NCBI GenBank assembly: GCA_963707135.1 | Contig: CAVPOY010000029.1 | Location: 39,284-103,283 of the forward strand | Reading direction: 5' to 3' | Source: JBGSTR01 sp963707135 | GTDB lineage: Bacteria; Pseudomonadota; Gammaproteobacteria; Chromatiales; Chromatiaceae | Length of the DNA stretch: 64,000 bases | Shown: piece by piece, positions 7,352-15,068 of the stretch | Position numbering within the stretch: position 1 is the stretch's first letter | Layout of the letters: each line of letters starts with the position of its first letter | Made by a program: the position numbers and the translations under genes | The notes under the pieces: model-generated | What the model was told of the DNA's origin: nothing | The model's input: the letters and a program-made list of their open reading frames with translations, nothing else | Database searches by the model: none

Positions 7352-10300
7352 GTGGCACCAGGCTACGCCGAGCTTCACTGCCGCTCGAATTTCTCGTTTC
7401 TGCAGGGCGCCTCTCACCCGGAGGAGCTGGTCCGCCGCGCCGGTGAGCTCGGGTATCGGGCGCTGGCCCTAACCGACCGTTGCTCGCTGGCCGGTGTGGT
7501 GCGCGCCCATACCGAGGCGAAGGCGCTGGGCGTTGGGTTGATCGTCGGCAGCGAGCTTAAGATCGAGGGTGGCCCGCGTCTGGTGGCGCTGGCCACGAGC
7601 CGGGCCGGTTACGGCAATCTCTCCCAGCTGATCTCCAGAGCACGGCGGCGCGCCCCCAAGGGGGCGGACCGGCTGCTGGCATCCGACCTGGACGCCGGGC
7701 TCCCGGAATGTCTGCTGCTGTGGTTGCCCGATGCCGGGGCCGAGGTTTCAGACGGGCACTGGCTGGCGGAGCGTTTCGCGGACCGCTTGTGGATTGGCGT
7801 CCGTCTGCACCGGGGCGGGGGCGACCGCGCGTGGCTGGAACGGCTGCGGGGTCTCGGCCGCGCCTGCCGGTTGCCGCTGGTGGCGGCCGGGGACGTGGCG
7901 ATGCATGCCCCGGGCCGGCGGCCGCTGCTCGACACCCTGACCGCGATCCGGCTCGGCGTCCGGGTCGAGGCTGCCGGTGCGGCCCTGCAGCAGAACCGGG
8001 AGGGGTACCTGCGCGATCGGCGCCAGCTGGCTCGCTTCTACCCGGAGGCCCTGCTGGCCGAGACGCTCGCGATAGCCGAGGTCTGCCGGTTTTCGCTCGA
8101 TGAGCTGCGTTACGAATACCCGGACGGGCTGGCGCCGGCGGGAGTGTCGCCATCGGCCTGGCTGCGACGCCTTACGGAGGAGGGGGCCGCGACCCGCTGG
8201 CCGGAAGGCGTGCCGCCGCGGGTCAGGTCGCTGATCGAGCACGAGCTCGCGCTGATCGCCGAGCTTGGCTACGAGCCCTATTTCCTGACCGTGCACGACA
8301 TCGTGCGGTTCGCCCGCTCGCGCGGGATCCTCTGTCAGGGCCGCGGCTCGGCGGCCAACTCGGCGGTCTGCTATTGCCTCGGCATCACCGAGGTGGATCC
8401 GGCGCGGATGGAGATGCTGTTCGAGCGCTTCATCTCCCGTGAACGCGGCGAGCCGCCGGACATCGACGTGGACTTCGAGCACCAGCGCCGCGAGGAGGTG
8501 ATCCAGTACATCTACGCCAAGTACGGTCGCGACCGGGCCGCGCTGGCGGCCACCGTGATCAGCTATCGGCCCAAGAGCGCGGTACGCGACGTGGGCAAGG
8601 CGCTCGGTCTGGACCCGGATCAGGTGGACCGGCTGGCGCGAAATCTCAACGGGTGGGACGGTCAGGCCGTGGCGCCGGAGCGGTTGCAGGAGGTCGGGCT
8701 CGACCCTTACAACCCGCTGGTGCTCAAGGTCATGCGCGTCGTCCATGAGCTGCTGGGCTTTCCGCGGCACCTGTCCCAGCACGTGGGGGGCTTCGTCATC
8801 GCGCGCGATGAGCTGACCCGGTTGGTGCCGGTCGAGAATGCGGCGATGTACGGACGCACGGTGATCCAGTGGGACAAGGACGACCTCGAGGCCCTCGGGC
8901 TCCTGAAAGTGGACTGCCTGGCCCTGGGGATGCTGAGCGCGATTCGCCGGGCACTGGACCTGATCAACGCATTTCGAGGCACGAGTCTCGGGGTCGCCGA
9001 CATCCCGCCGGAGGACCCGGCGGTCTACCGCATGATCCAGCGCGGCGAGACCACCGGGGTGTTTCAGATCGAGTCCCGGGCCCAGATGGCGATGCTGCCG
9101 AGACTCAAGCCCGCCTGCTTCTATGATCTGGTCATCGAGGTTGCGATCGTGCGGCCGGGGCCGATCCAGGGGGACATGGTCCACCCCTACCTGCGTCGCC
9201 GACAGGGGCTGGAGCCGGTCAGCTATCCCTCGGACGCGGTCAGGGAGGTGCTCGGGCGAACGCTCGGGGTGCCGATCTTCCAGGAGCAGGTCATCAAGGT
9301 CGCCACCGTCGCCGCCGGCTTCTCGCCGGGCGAGGCCGACCAGGTGCGCCGATCAATGGCCGCCTGGCGCCGCCGCGGCGATCTGGAGGGTCTGCGGGAC
9401 CGGTTGATCGGCGGCATGGTCGAGCGCGGCTACGCGCGCTCCTTCGCCGAGCAGATCCATCATCAGATCCTGGGTTTCGGGGAGTATGGCTTTCCGGAGT
9501 CGCACGCCGCCAGCTTTGCTCTGCTGGTCTATGTCTCCGCCTGGCTCAAGCATCATGAGCCGGCCGCCTTCTTCGCCGCCCTGATCAACAGCCAGCCGAT
9601 GGGATTCTATGCGCCGTCCCAGCTCGTTCGGGAGGCGCGCCGCCAGGGGGTGGTTGTCCGGCCGGTCGATGTCCGCGCCAGTGACTGGGACTGCACGCTC
9701 GAACGGGCCCCGGGCGGGCAGCCGGCGCTGCGGCTGGGGCTGAGGCTGGTCAAGGGGCTCTCGCGGGCGGGAGCCGGGCGTTTGATCGATGCGCGTGGGG
9801 AGCGGCCCTGGACATCCCTCACGGACCTGGCCGAGCGCGCCGGGCTTAATCGGTCGGACCTCAAGGCCCTCGCCGGGGCCGATGCCCTGTCCCGGCTGGC
9901 CGGCCATCGCCACCTGGCCGCTTGGCAGGTGTCAGGTCTGGGGCCCGGGACCGGCGAGGGTCTGTCCCTCGCACCTCCGCCGGCGGACCCCCGCGTGCTG
10001 CCGTTGCTGCCCCCGCCGGATGAGGGGGCAGCGATCGTCGCCGACTATGGGAGCCTGGGTCTGAGTCTGCGCCGGCACCCGCTGGCCCTGCTGCGGCGGC
10101 AGCTCTCGCGGCGACGGCTGCTGTCGGCGCGGGAGGTGGCCGATGCCCCCGCGGGGGCGGTGATCGCAACGGCGGGTCTGGTGACGACCCGCCAGCGACC
10201 GGCCTCGGCGAACAGCGTCACCTTCGTGACCCTGGAGGACGAGACCGGATACGTGAACCTGGTGGTTTGGAAACGGCTCGCCGAGCGGCAGCGGGCCGTG

Positions 10301-10438
10301 CTGCTCGGCGCGCGCCTGATGGTCGTCTACGGGGAGGTCCAGCGGGAGGGCGGGGTGACCCACCTGATCGCTCGGGGCCTGAGCGATTGTTCCCGGCTTC
10401 TCGGGAGGCTGGTGACGCGGTCCCGGGACTTTCAGTGA
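7352..10438 (+). CDS. dnaE2: Error-prone DNA polymerase III alpha subunit DnaE2
   Basis: This 1028-residue C-family polymerase is of the short, translesion type (ImuC). The N-terminal PHP domain starts HCRSNFSFLQGASHPEE. The palm carries GRGSAANSAVCYCLGI (about 331) and the metal-binding PDIDVDFEH (about 370); the third Asp lies in KVDCLALGML (about 520). A helix-hairpin-helix region and a C-terminal OB fold (VTFVTLEDETGYVNLVVW) follow. It lacks the longer tail of replicative DnaE1. The GTG start follows CAAGG. The SOS box upstream points to LexA control. Its usual partners imuA and imuB are not adjacent, because pckG lies directly upstream. Confidence 0.95.
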   Translation: MAPGYAELHCRSNFSFLQGASHPEELVRRAGELGYRALALTDRCSLAGVVRAHTEAKALGVGLIVGSELKIEGGPRLVALATSRAGYGNLSQLISRARRRAPKGADRLLASDLDAGLPECLLLWLPDAGAEVSDGHWLAERFADRLWIGVRLHRGGGDRAWLERLRGLGRACRLPLVAAGDVAMHAPGRRPLLDTLTAIRLGVRVEAAGAALQQNREGYLRDRRQLARFYPEALLAETLAIAEVCRFSLDELRYEYPDGLAPAGVSPSAWLRRLTEEGAATRWPEGVPPRVRSLIEHELALIAELGYEPYFLTVHDIVRFARSRGILCQGRGSAANSAVCYCLGITEVDPARMEMLFERFISRERGEPPDIDVDFEHQRREEVIQYIYAKYGRDRAALAATVISYRPKSAVRDVGKALGLDPDQVDRLARNLNGWDGQAVAPERLQEVGLDPYNPLVLKVMRVVHELLGFPRHLSQHVGGFVIARDELTRLVPVENAAMYGRTVIQWDKDDLEALGLLKVDCLALGMLSAIRRALDLINAFRGTSLGVADIPPEDPAVYRMIQRGETTGVFQIESRAQMAMLPRLKPACFYDLVIEVAIVRPGPIQGDMVHPYLRRRQGLEPVSYPSDAVREVLGRTLGVPIFQEQVIKVATVAAGFSPGEADQVRRSMAAWRRRGDLEGLRDRLIGGMVERGYARSFAEQIHHQILGFGEYGFPESHAASFALLVYVSAWLKHHEPAAFFAALINSQPMGFYAPSQLVREARRQGVVVRPVDVRASDWDCTLERAPGGQPALRLGLRLVKGLSRAGAGRLIDARGERPWTSLTDLAERAGLNRSDLKALAGADALSRLAGHRHLAAWQVSGLGPGTGEGLSLAPPPADPRVLPLLPPPDEGAAIVADYGSLGLSLRRHPLALLRRQLSRRRLLSAREVADAPAGAVIATAGLVTTRQRPASANSVTFVTLEDETGYVNLVVWKRLAERQRAVLLGARLMVVYGEVQREGGVTHLIARGLSDCSRLLGRLVTRSRDFQ

Positions 10439-10447
10439 GGTCGTCCT

Positions 10448-10467
10448 CCCGGCCCCGACGGGCCGGG
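10448..10467. terminator. Hairpin between convergent dnaE2 and the small secreted protein gene
   Basis: An 8-bp stem CCCGGCCC/GGGCCGGG with a 4-base loop lies in the 41-bp gap between convergent genes. There is no T-tract on either strand. It may act as a transcriptional barrier for both. Confidence 0.45.
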
Positions 10468-10479
10468 GGGAAATCGAGA

Positions 10480-10737
10480 CTACTTGGATTTCTTCTCCTT
10501 ATCGGTATCTTTGCTGGAGCCACTCTGCTTGGACGAGGTCCGGCAATAGGCCGAGACCTTGACGCCGTCCTTGCGGGTGTAGCCGTCGACCCAGTAGCAA
10601 CTGCTCTTCTTCTCGCACGGACCCTTTTCCAGGCCTTTGCAGTCCGACTCGGCGAGGGCCGTGTTGCCGACCAGGGACGCGGCCAGCGCGGTCGACAGCA
10701 GCCCAAGCGCGAGACCCTTCGGTACTCTACTTATCAT
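10480..10737 (-). CDS. Small secreted cysteine-containing protein, function unknown
   Basis: The 85-residue protein has a clear Sec signal peptide (MISRVPKGLALGLLSTALAA, ending near ALAES). The mature part is short and basic, with four cysteines in the pattern C-x6-C-x5-C-x16-C, then a Lys/Ser/Asp-rich tail. The cysteines suggest a disulfide-stabilised periplasmic or extracellular peptide. The start was chosen at the ATG that opens the signal peptide. A GGAGTA ribosome-binding site lies upstream. No family was recognised. Confidence 0.75.
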   Translation of the reverse strand: MISRVPKGLALGLLSTALAASLVGNTALAESDCKGLEKGPCEKKSSCYWVDGYTRKDGVKVSAYCRTSSKQSGSSKDTDKEKKSK

Positions 10738-10835
10738 CGTCCATACTCCTTCAGCTGTGCAGGATAAAGCGACATTGGTCGTACACGTGTACGGCCGATG
10801 TGGAATATAAGTAAGGGATGCCCCGACGCGCAAGA

Positions 10836-12131
10836 TCATTTTGATCCGCGACGGGCACGTGGGGCGCGGCTCTGAATCTTGAGCAGGGCCTCGAACACCG
10901 AGTCCTTGCCCTTCACCAGACGATTGGTCAGTTCCGCGCTGGCCACGGCGAGCATACCGGGCAGGATGATGTTCGGGTTCGCCGTCATCTCGAGCAGGGC
11001 CGTCAACGCCGCGAGCGGGGCGCGCAACGTGGCCCCCATCATGGCCACCATGCCGATGGTGGCGTAGAAGGCCGGCGCCGCGGTGCCCAGCAGCCCTGCC
11101 TCTTTCAGGACCAGGCCGAACGCGGAGCCGATCGCCCCGCCGATGAAGAGCGTCGGGCCGATGAGTCCGCCGGGGACGCGCAGCCCCACCGAGACTCCGG
11201 TAGCCACCGCCTTGGTGAGAATCAGCGCCAGCGCCAAGCCGAGCCCGAGCTGCTCGTGCAGCAGGGCTTCCAGCGTGTGATAGCTGACGCCCATGATCTG
11301 CGGCGTTGCCAGCGCCAGAGCCCCGGTGACCAGGCCCGCCAGCGGAAAAGTGACGCGGCATGGCCAGGCCAGGGCCCGCGTCGCCACGCGCTCCGAAAGA
11401 CTGATGAAGGCCACCGCGATCAGCCCCGTGATCACCCCGAGCAGGACCAGGTTCGGCAGCTCCCAATGGGTCTGAAGCGTCAGCGCCGGCAACTCGAAGA
11501 CCGGTTCATCCTGAAACGCCAGCCGTCCGAACACCGCGCCGACGACCGATGCCGCGATCACCGGCAGCATGCGCCCCACGTCGTAGCGAACGTGCAGGAC
11601 CTCCATGACGAACACGACGCCGGCCAACGGTGTGTTGAACACGGCCGCTATGGCCGCCGCGGCCCCGCAGGCGGCCAAGGTGTAGTTCTCCTCGGCCGTC
11701 GCCCGCAGCCCCTGGCCCAGGAGGTTCGCGCTGGCCGAGCCGATATGCACCGCGGGTCCCTCCCGGTCGACCGAATGACCGCCGACGATGGCGGCGATGG
11801 CACCGGCGAATTGGGATATCAGATTCCCGAGGGGCAGGCGCTCGCCACCGGGCGTCTGCATCCGGCTCAGAACGTGCACGACGCCGACCTGCCGGTGCTC
11901 GGGACGTAGCCGGTCGAACGCAAGTCCCAGCGCCAGGCCGACGCCGATCGGAAGCAGGATGCGCCAGTGGGATTCAAGGGCGTCGTAGCCGTTCGCCCCG
12001 CTGGTGGACAGCAGCAGCATCTGGCCGATCTCGATGGCCACCCGGAACAGCAGCACCATGGTGCCGGAGATGGCGCCACCCAGAAGACCCAAGAGGGTCA
12101 GCCGCAGCCATTTGGGTCCGGGACTCGGCAT
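10836..12131 (-). CDS. CLC-family chloride channel or transporter
   Basis: The 431-residue integral membrane protein has the CLC signature GGHSVDREGPAVHIGS, with the gating glutamate at E124. It also has FNTPLAGVVFVMEVLHV (about 165-181) and GGLIGPTLFIGGAIG (321-335). No CBS domains follow. The position equivalent to the internal proton glutamate E203 of E. coli ClcA appears to be Val178. Exchangers have Glu there and channel-type CLCs have Val, which suggests a channel rather than a proton-coupled antiporter. The first Cl-binding GSGIP motif is not conserved. The gene stands alone on the minus strand. Confidence 0.9.
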   Translation of the reverse strand: MPSPGPKWLRLTLLGLLGGAISGTMVLLFRVAIEIGQMLLLSTSGANGYDALESHWRILLPIGVGLALGLAFDRLRPEHRQVGVVHVLSRMQTPGGERLPLGNLISQFAGAIAAIVGGHSVDREGPAVHIGSASANLLGQGLRATAEENYTLAACGAAAAIAAVFNTPLAGVVFVMEVLHVRYDVGRMLPVIAASVVGAVFGRLAFQDEPVFELPALTLQTHWELPNLVLLGVITGLIAVAFISLSERVATRALAWPCRVTFPLAGLVTGALALATPQIMGVSYHTLEALLHEQLGLGLALALILTKAVATGVSVGLRVPGGLIGPTLFIGGAIGSAFGLVLKEAGLLGTAAPAFYATIGMVAMMGATLRAPLAALTALLEMTANPNIILPGMLAVASAELTNRLVKGKDSVFEALLKIQSRAPRARRGSK

Positions 12132-12169
12132 GGTCTACGGTGCCTTGTTGCGGCGAGGATAGGTGCTTG

Positions 12170-12312
12170 GAGGTTGCGAAAAAACCTGTTGCGCGCCCCG
12201 ATCACGGCCTCGCGTGCTCGTTCGCTCCTCGCCTGTCCACTTGATTTGTCTCGTAGCTCATTGCGCGGCTCCTTGCGCTCGGGGCCGCTTGCGACGGTTT
12301 ACTCGCAACCTC
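12170..12312. repeat. Inverted-repeat element between clcA-like gene and coaE
   Basis: The 143-bp segment starts GAGGTTGCGAAAAAACC and ends with the inverted counterpart GGTTTACTCGCAACCTC. Next inward are a second inverted pair, GCGCCCCGA and TCGGGGCCGC, so the whole could fold into one long cruciform. It ends exactly at the coaE stop codon. Its ends differ from the IS5-related MITE family. It could be a separate MITE/REPIN or a structured terminator. Confidence 0.55.
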
Positions 12313-12912
12313 TCAGCCGACCTCGCTGAGGGTGAGGTATCGCCGGTGCAGCCTCTCGACCTGAGGTCTGAGGCGCTCCGGCCCGCCGCTATTGTCGATG
12401 ATGTCGTCGGCGCGGGCCAAGCGCTCATCGCGCGACGCCTGGCTGGCGATGATGGCCTGGATCTCGGCCTCGGAAAGGCCGCTGCGAAGGCGCACCCGAT
12501 CGATCCGGATCTCCTCCGGGGCGTCGACCACCAGAACCCGATCGGCGAGCCCCTGTTGTCCGGTCTCCAGCAGCAAGGGGATCACGAGCACCGCATAGGG
12601 GGCCTCGAGCCTAGCCAGTCGCTCGAGCATCAGCGCCTTGATCCTCGGATGCAGGATCCCCTCGAGACGCCCCCTCGCCGCCGGGTCGGCGAATACCCGC
12701 TGGCGCAACGCCGCCCGGTCGAGAGCACCGTCGGGCTGCAGCATCCCCGCGCCGAACTCGGCGGCGATCTCGGGGAGGGCCGGGCTACCGGGGCTGGTGA
12801 GCTCCCGTGAGAGCAGGTCGGTGTCGATGACGCCGGCGCCGAGCTCGGCGAATAGGTCGGAGACCCTGGTCTTTCCGCTCCCGATGCCGCCCGTGAGCGC
12901 AACGACGAGCAC
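12313..12912 (-). CDS. coaE: Dephospho-CoA kinase
   Basis: This kinase phosphorylates dephospho-CoA in the last step of coenzyme A synthesis. The 199 residues are typical. The P-loop GGIGSGKT is at residues 8-15, followed by ELGAGVIDTDLLSRELT, LEGILHPRI, VLVIPLLLETG and the lid region RVRLRSGLSEAEIQAIIASQ. It follows pilD with a one-base gap. Pairing with the pilBCD block is common in gammaproteobacteria. Confidence 0.95.
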   Translation of the reverse strand: MLVVALTGGIGSGKTRVSDLFAELGAGVIDTDLLSRELTSPGSPALPEIAAEFGAGMLQPDGALDRAALRQRVFADPAARGRLEGILHPRIKALMLERLARLEAPYAVLVIPLLLETGQQGLADRVLVVDAPEEIRIDRVRLRSGLSEAEIQAIIASQASRDERLARADDIIDNSGGPERLRPQVERLHRRYLTLSEVG

Positions 12913-12913
12913 C

Positions 12914-13786
12914 TTAGCCGAGGCCGGTCATTCCGAGATAGGCGTCGTTGATCTGTGCTCCCCACATGAGGCTGATCCAGCCAGCCGTGGCGAGAAAGGG
13001 GCCGAAAGGGAGCGGTGTCCCGCGCTGATGCCGTCCGGTAGCGATCAGCGCCACGCCGAGCACGGCGCCGGTGACGGCCGACAGCAGGATGATCTGGGGC
13101 AGGAGTTGCCAACCGAGCCAGGCCCCGAACAGGGCGAACAGCTTGAAGTCGCCGTACCCCATCCCTTCCTTTCCAGTGACGAGTCGGAATAGCTGAAACA
13201 CCGACCACAGGCTCAGGTAGCCGGCCACGGCGCCGATGATGGCCGAGGCGCTGTCGGTGAACAGCCCGAACAGGCTCAGTATCAGCCCGAGCCAGATTAG
13301 GGGCAAAACGATCCCGTCCGGCAGCAGCTGGGTGTCGAAGTCGATGAAGGCGAGCGCGATCAGACCCCACGTCAGCGGCAGCGCGGCGAGGCCCTGCCAG
13401 GTGGGTCCGAAGCGCACCAGCACGGCCAGCGTCAGCAGCGCGGTCAACCCCTCGACGAACGGGTAGCGGGCACTGATGCTGGTCTTGCAGCTCGAGCAGC
13501 GTCCGCGAAGCAGCAGATAGCTCAGGATCGGGATGTTCTCGTGGGGTCGGATCGGGCGCCCGCAGGAGGGGCATTGCGAGGCCGGCCGCGACAGCGTGAC
13601 CTCCGGGGGCGCCTCGTCGGTCGCGGTGCCGGCGAGCGCGGCGCACTCGCGCGCCCATCCTGCCTCCAGCATCCGCGGCAGACGCAGGATGACGACATTG
13701 AGGAAGCTGCCGATGATGAGGCCGAGCGCGATGGCCGCGCCGTGCAGCAGAAGCGGATTTTGCTCGAACGTCTCGATCCAAGGCAT
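12914..13786 (-). CDS. pilD: Type IV prepilin peptidase / N-methyltransferase
   Basis: This inner-membrane enzyme cleaves the leader of type IV prepilins and type II pseudopilins and methylates the new N-terminus. The 290-residue protein has the zinc-binding cytoplasmic domain CPSCGRPIRPHENIP...CSSC (Cys 72, 75, 97, 100). The two catalytic aspartates lie in FIDFDTQLLPD (D149) and GYGDFKLFA (D213), with about eight membrane segments. The last gene of the pil block, it lies 38 bp after pilC and 1 bp before coaE. Confidence 0.96.
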   Translation of the reverse strand: MPWIETFEQNPLLLHGAAIALGLIIGSFLNVVILRLPRMLEAGWARECAALAGTATDEAPPEVTLSRPASQCPSCGRPIRPHENIPILSYLLLRGRCSSCKTSISARYPFVEGLTALLTLAVLVRFGPTWQGLAALPLTWGLIALAFIDFDTQLLPDGIVLPLIWLGLILSLFGLFTDSASAIIGAVAGYLSLWSVFQLFRLVTGKEGMGYGDFKLFALFGAWLGWQLLPQIILLSAVTGAVLGVALIATGRHQRGTPLPFGPFLATAGWISLMWGAQINDAYLGMTGLG

Positions 13787-13824
13787 CGCTTTGGCCTTCC
13801 CTCCTTGCGGGCCGTGACGCGGTG

Positions 13825-15063
13825 TCAGACTACGGCCGCAAGCTTGAATATCGGCAGGTACATGGCAACGACCAGGCTTCCTACCAGACCGCCGATCACG
13901 ACCATGATCAGGGGCTCCAGGAGGCTGCTCAGACTGTCGACGGCATTGTCGACCTGTTCCTCATAGAAATCCGCGACCTTGCCCAGCATTTCGTCCAAGG
14001 CGCCGGATTCCTCGCCGATGGCGGTCATCTGAATGACCATGTGCGGAAACAGATTGCGCTGGCGCATGGAGAGCTGCAAGGACTGACCCGTCGCCACTTC
14101 CTCGCGCATTTTCAGCACCGCATCCTGGTAGACCACGTTGCCGGTCGCCCCGGCGACCGATTCCAGGGCCTCGACCAACGGCACGCCGGCCGCGAACATG
14201 GTCGATAGCGTCCGGGCGAAGCGTGCTATCGACGCCTTGTTCAGTATCGGGCCGATGACAGGGATCTTCAGGACCAGGCGATCGATGGCGTCCCGGAACT
14301 TCCGCGAGCGCTTGAACAGGCCCGCGATGAAATAGCTCGCGGCCCCGAAGGCCAGAAAGATCGCCCACCACCACTCGCGCACGATGTCGGACAGGCCGAT
14401 GACCAGCAGCGTGAAGGCCGGAAGGTCCGCGCCGAAGCTGGAGAAGAGTTCCTTGAACTGCGGAATCACGAACATCAGGATGACCACGGTCACGATGATG
14501 GCCACCGCGATGACCGCCGTCGGGTAGAACAGGGCCTTCTTGATTTTGCCCTTGATCGACTCGGTCTTTTCCTTGTAGGTCGCGATCTTGTCGAGCAGGA
14601 CATCCAGCACGCCCGCCTGCTCGCCCGCGGCGACCAGGCTGCAGAAGAGGTCGTCGAAGTAGAGCGGGTGCTTGCCCAGGGCCTCGGCCATAGCGGTGCC
14701 GCTCTCGATGTCCTGTTTTATGGCCAGGATCAGGTCCTGCATGGCCGGGTTCTCGTGGCCCCTGCCGACGATGTCGAAGGCCTGAACCAGGGGTACACCG
14801 GCGGCCATCATTGTGGCGAGCTGGCGGCTGAATACCGCGATGTCGGCGGTCTTGATCTTCTTTTTGCCACCGCCGAGCAGCGGCCCGGCCTTCTTCTTGA
14901 CCTTCGTGGCGTTGACGCCCTGACGTCGAAGGTCGGCCCGGACCATGGTGATGCTGGATGCGCGAGTCTCGCCCTTGACGCGCGCACCCCGTCGGTCCAT
15001 GCCTTCCCAGGCGAATACGTAGGCCTTCTCGGCCTTGGGCTTTTGTGCGGCTGCTACGGCCAT
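13825..15063 (-). CDS. pilC: Type IV pilus inner-membrane platform protein PilC
   Basis: The 412-residue protein has two GspF-type domains, each a cytoplasmic helical bundle followed by membrane segments. The first contains FSRQLATMMAAGVPLVQAFDIV and the second FARTLSTMFAAGVPLVEALESV. PilC anchors the pilus assembly motors in the inner membrane. The basic N-terminal region (VKKKAGPLLGGGKKKIK) is a usual PilC feature. The start lies 5 bp after the pilB stop, so the genes are probably translated together. Confidence 0.96.
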   Translation of the reverse strand: MAVAAAQKPKAEKAYVFAWEGMDRRGARVKGETRASSITMVRADLRRQGVNATKVKKKAGPLLGGGKKKIKTADIAVFSRQLATMMAAGVPLVQAFDIVGRGHENPAMQDLILAIKQDIESGTAMAEALGKHPLYFDDLFCSLVAAGEQAGVLDVLLDKIATYKEKTESIKGKIKKALFYPTAVIAVAIIVTVVILMFVIPQFKELFSSFGADLPAFTLLVIGLSDIVREWWWAIFLAFGAASYFIAGLFKRSRKFRDAIDRLVLKIPVIGPILNKASIARFARTLSTMFAAGVPLVEALESVAGATGNVVYQDAVLKMREEVATGQSLQLSMRQRNLFPHMVIQMTAIGEESGALDEMLGKVADFYEEQVDNAVDSLSSLLEPLIMVVIGGLVGSLVVAMYLPIFKLAAVV

Positions 15064-15068
15064 AGCGA

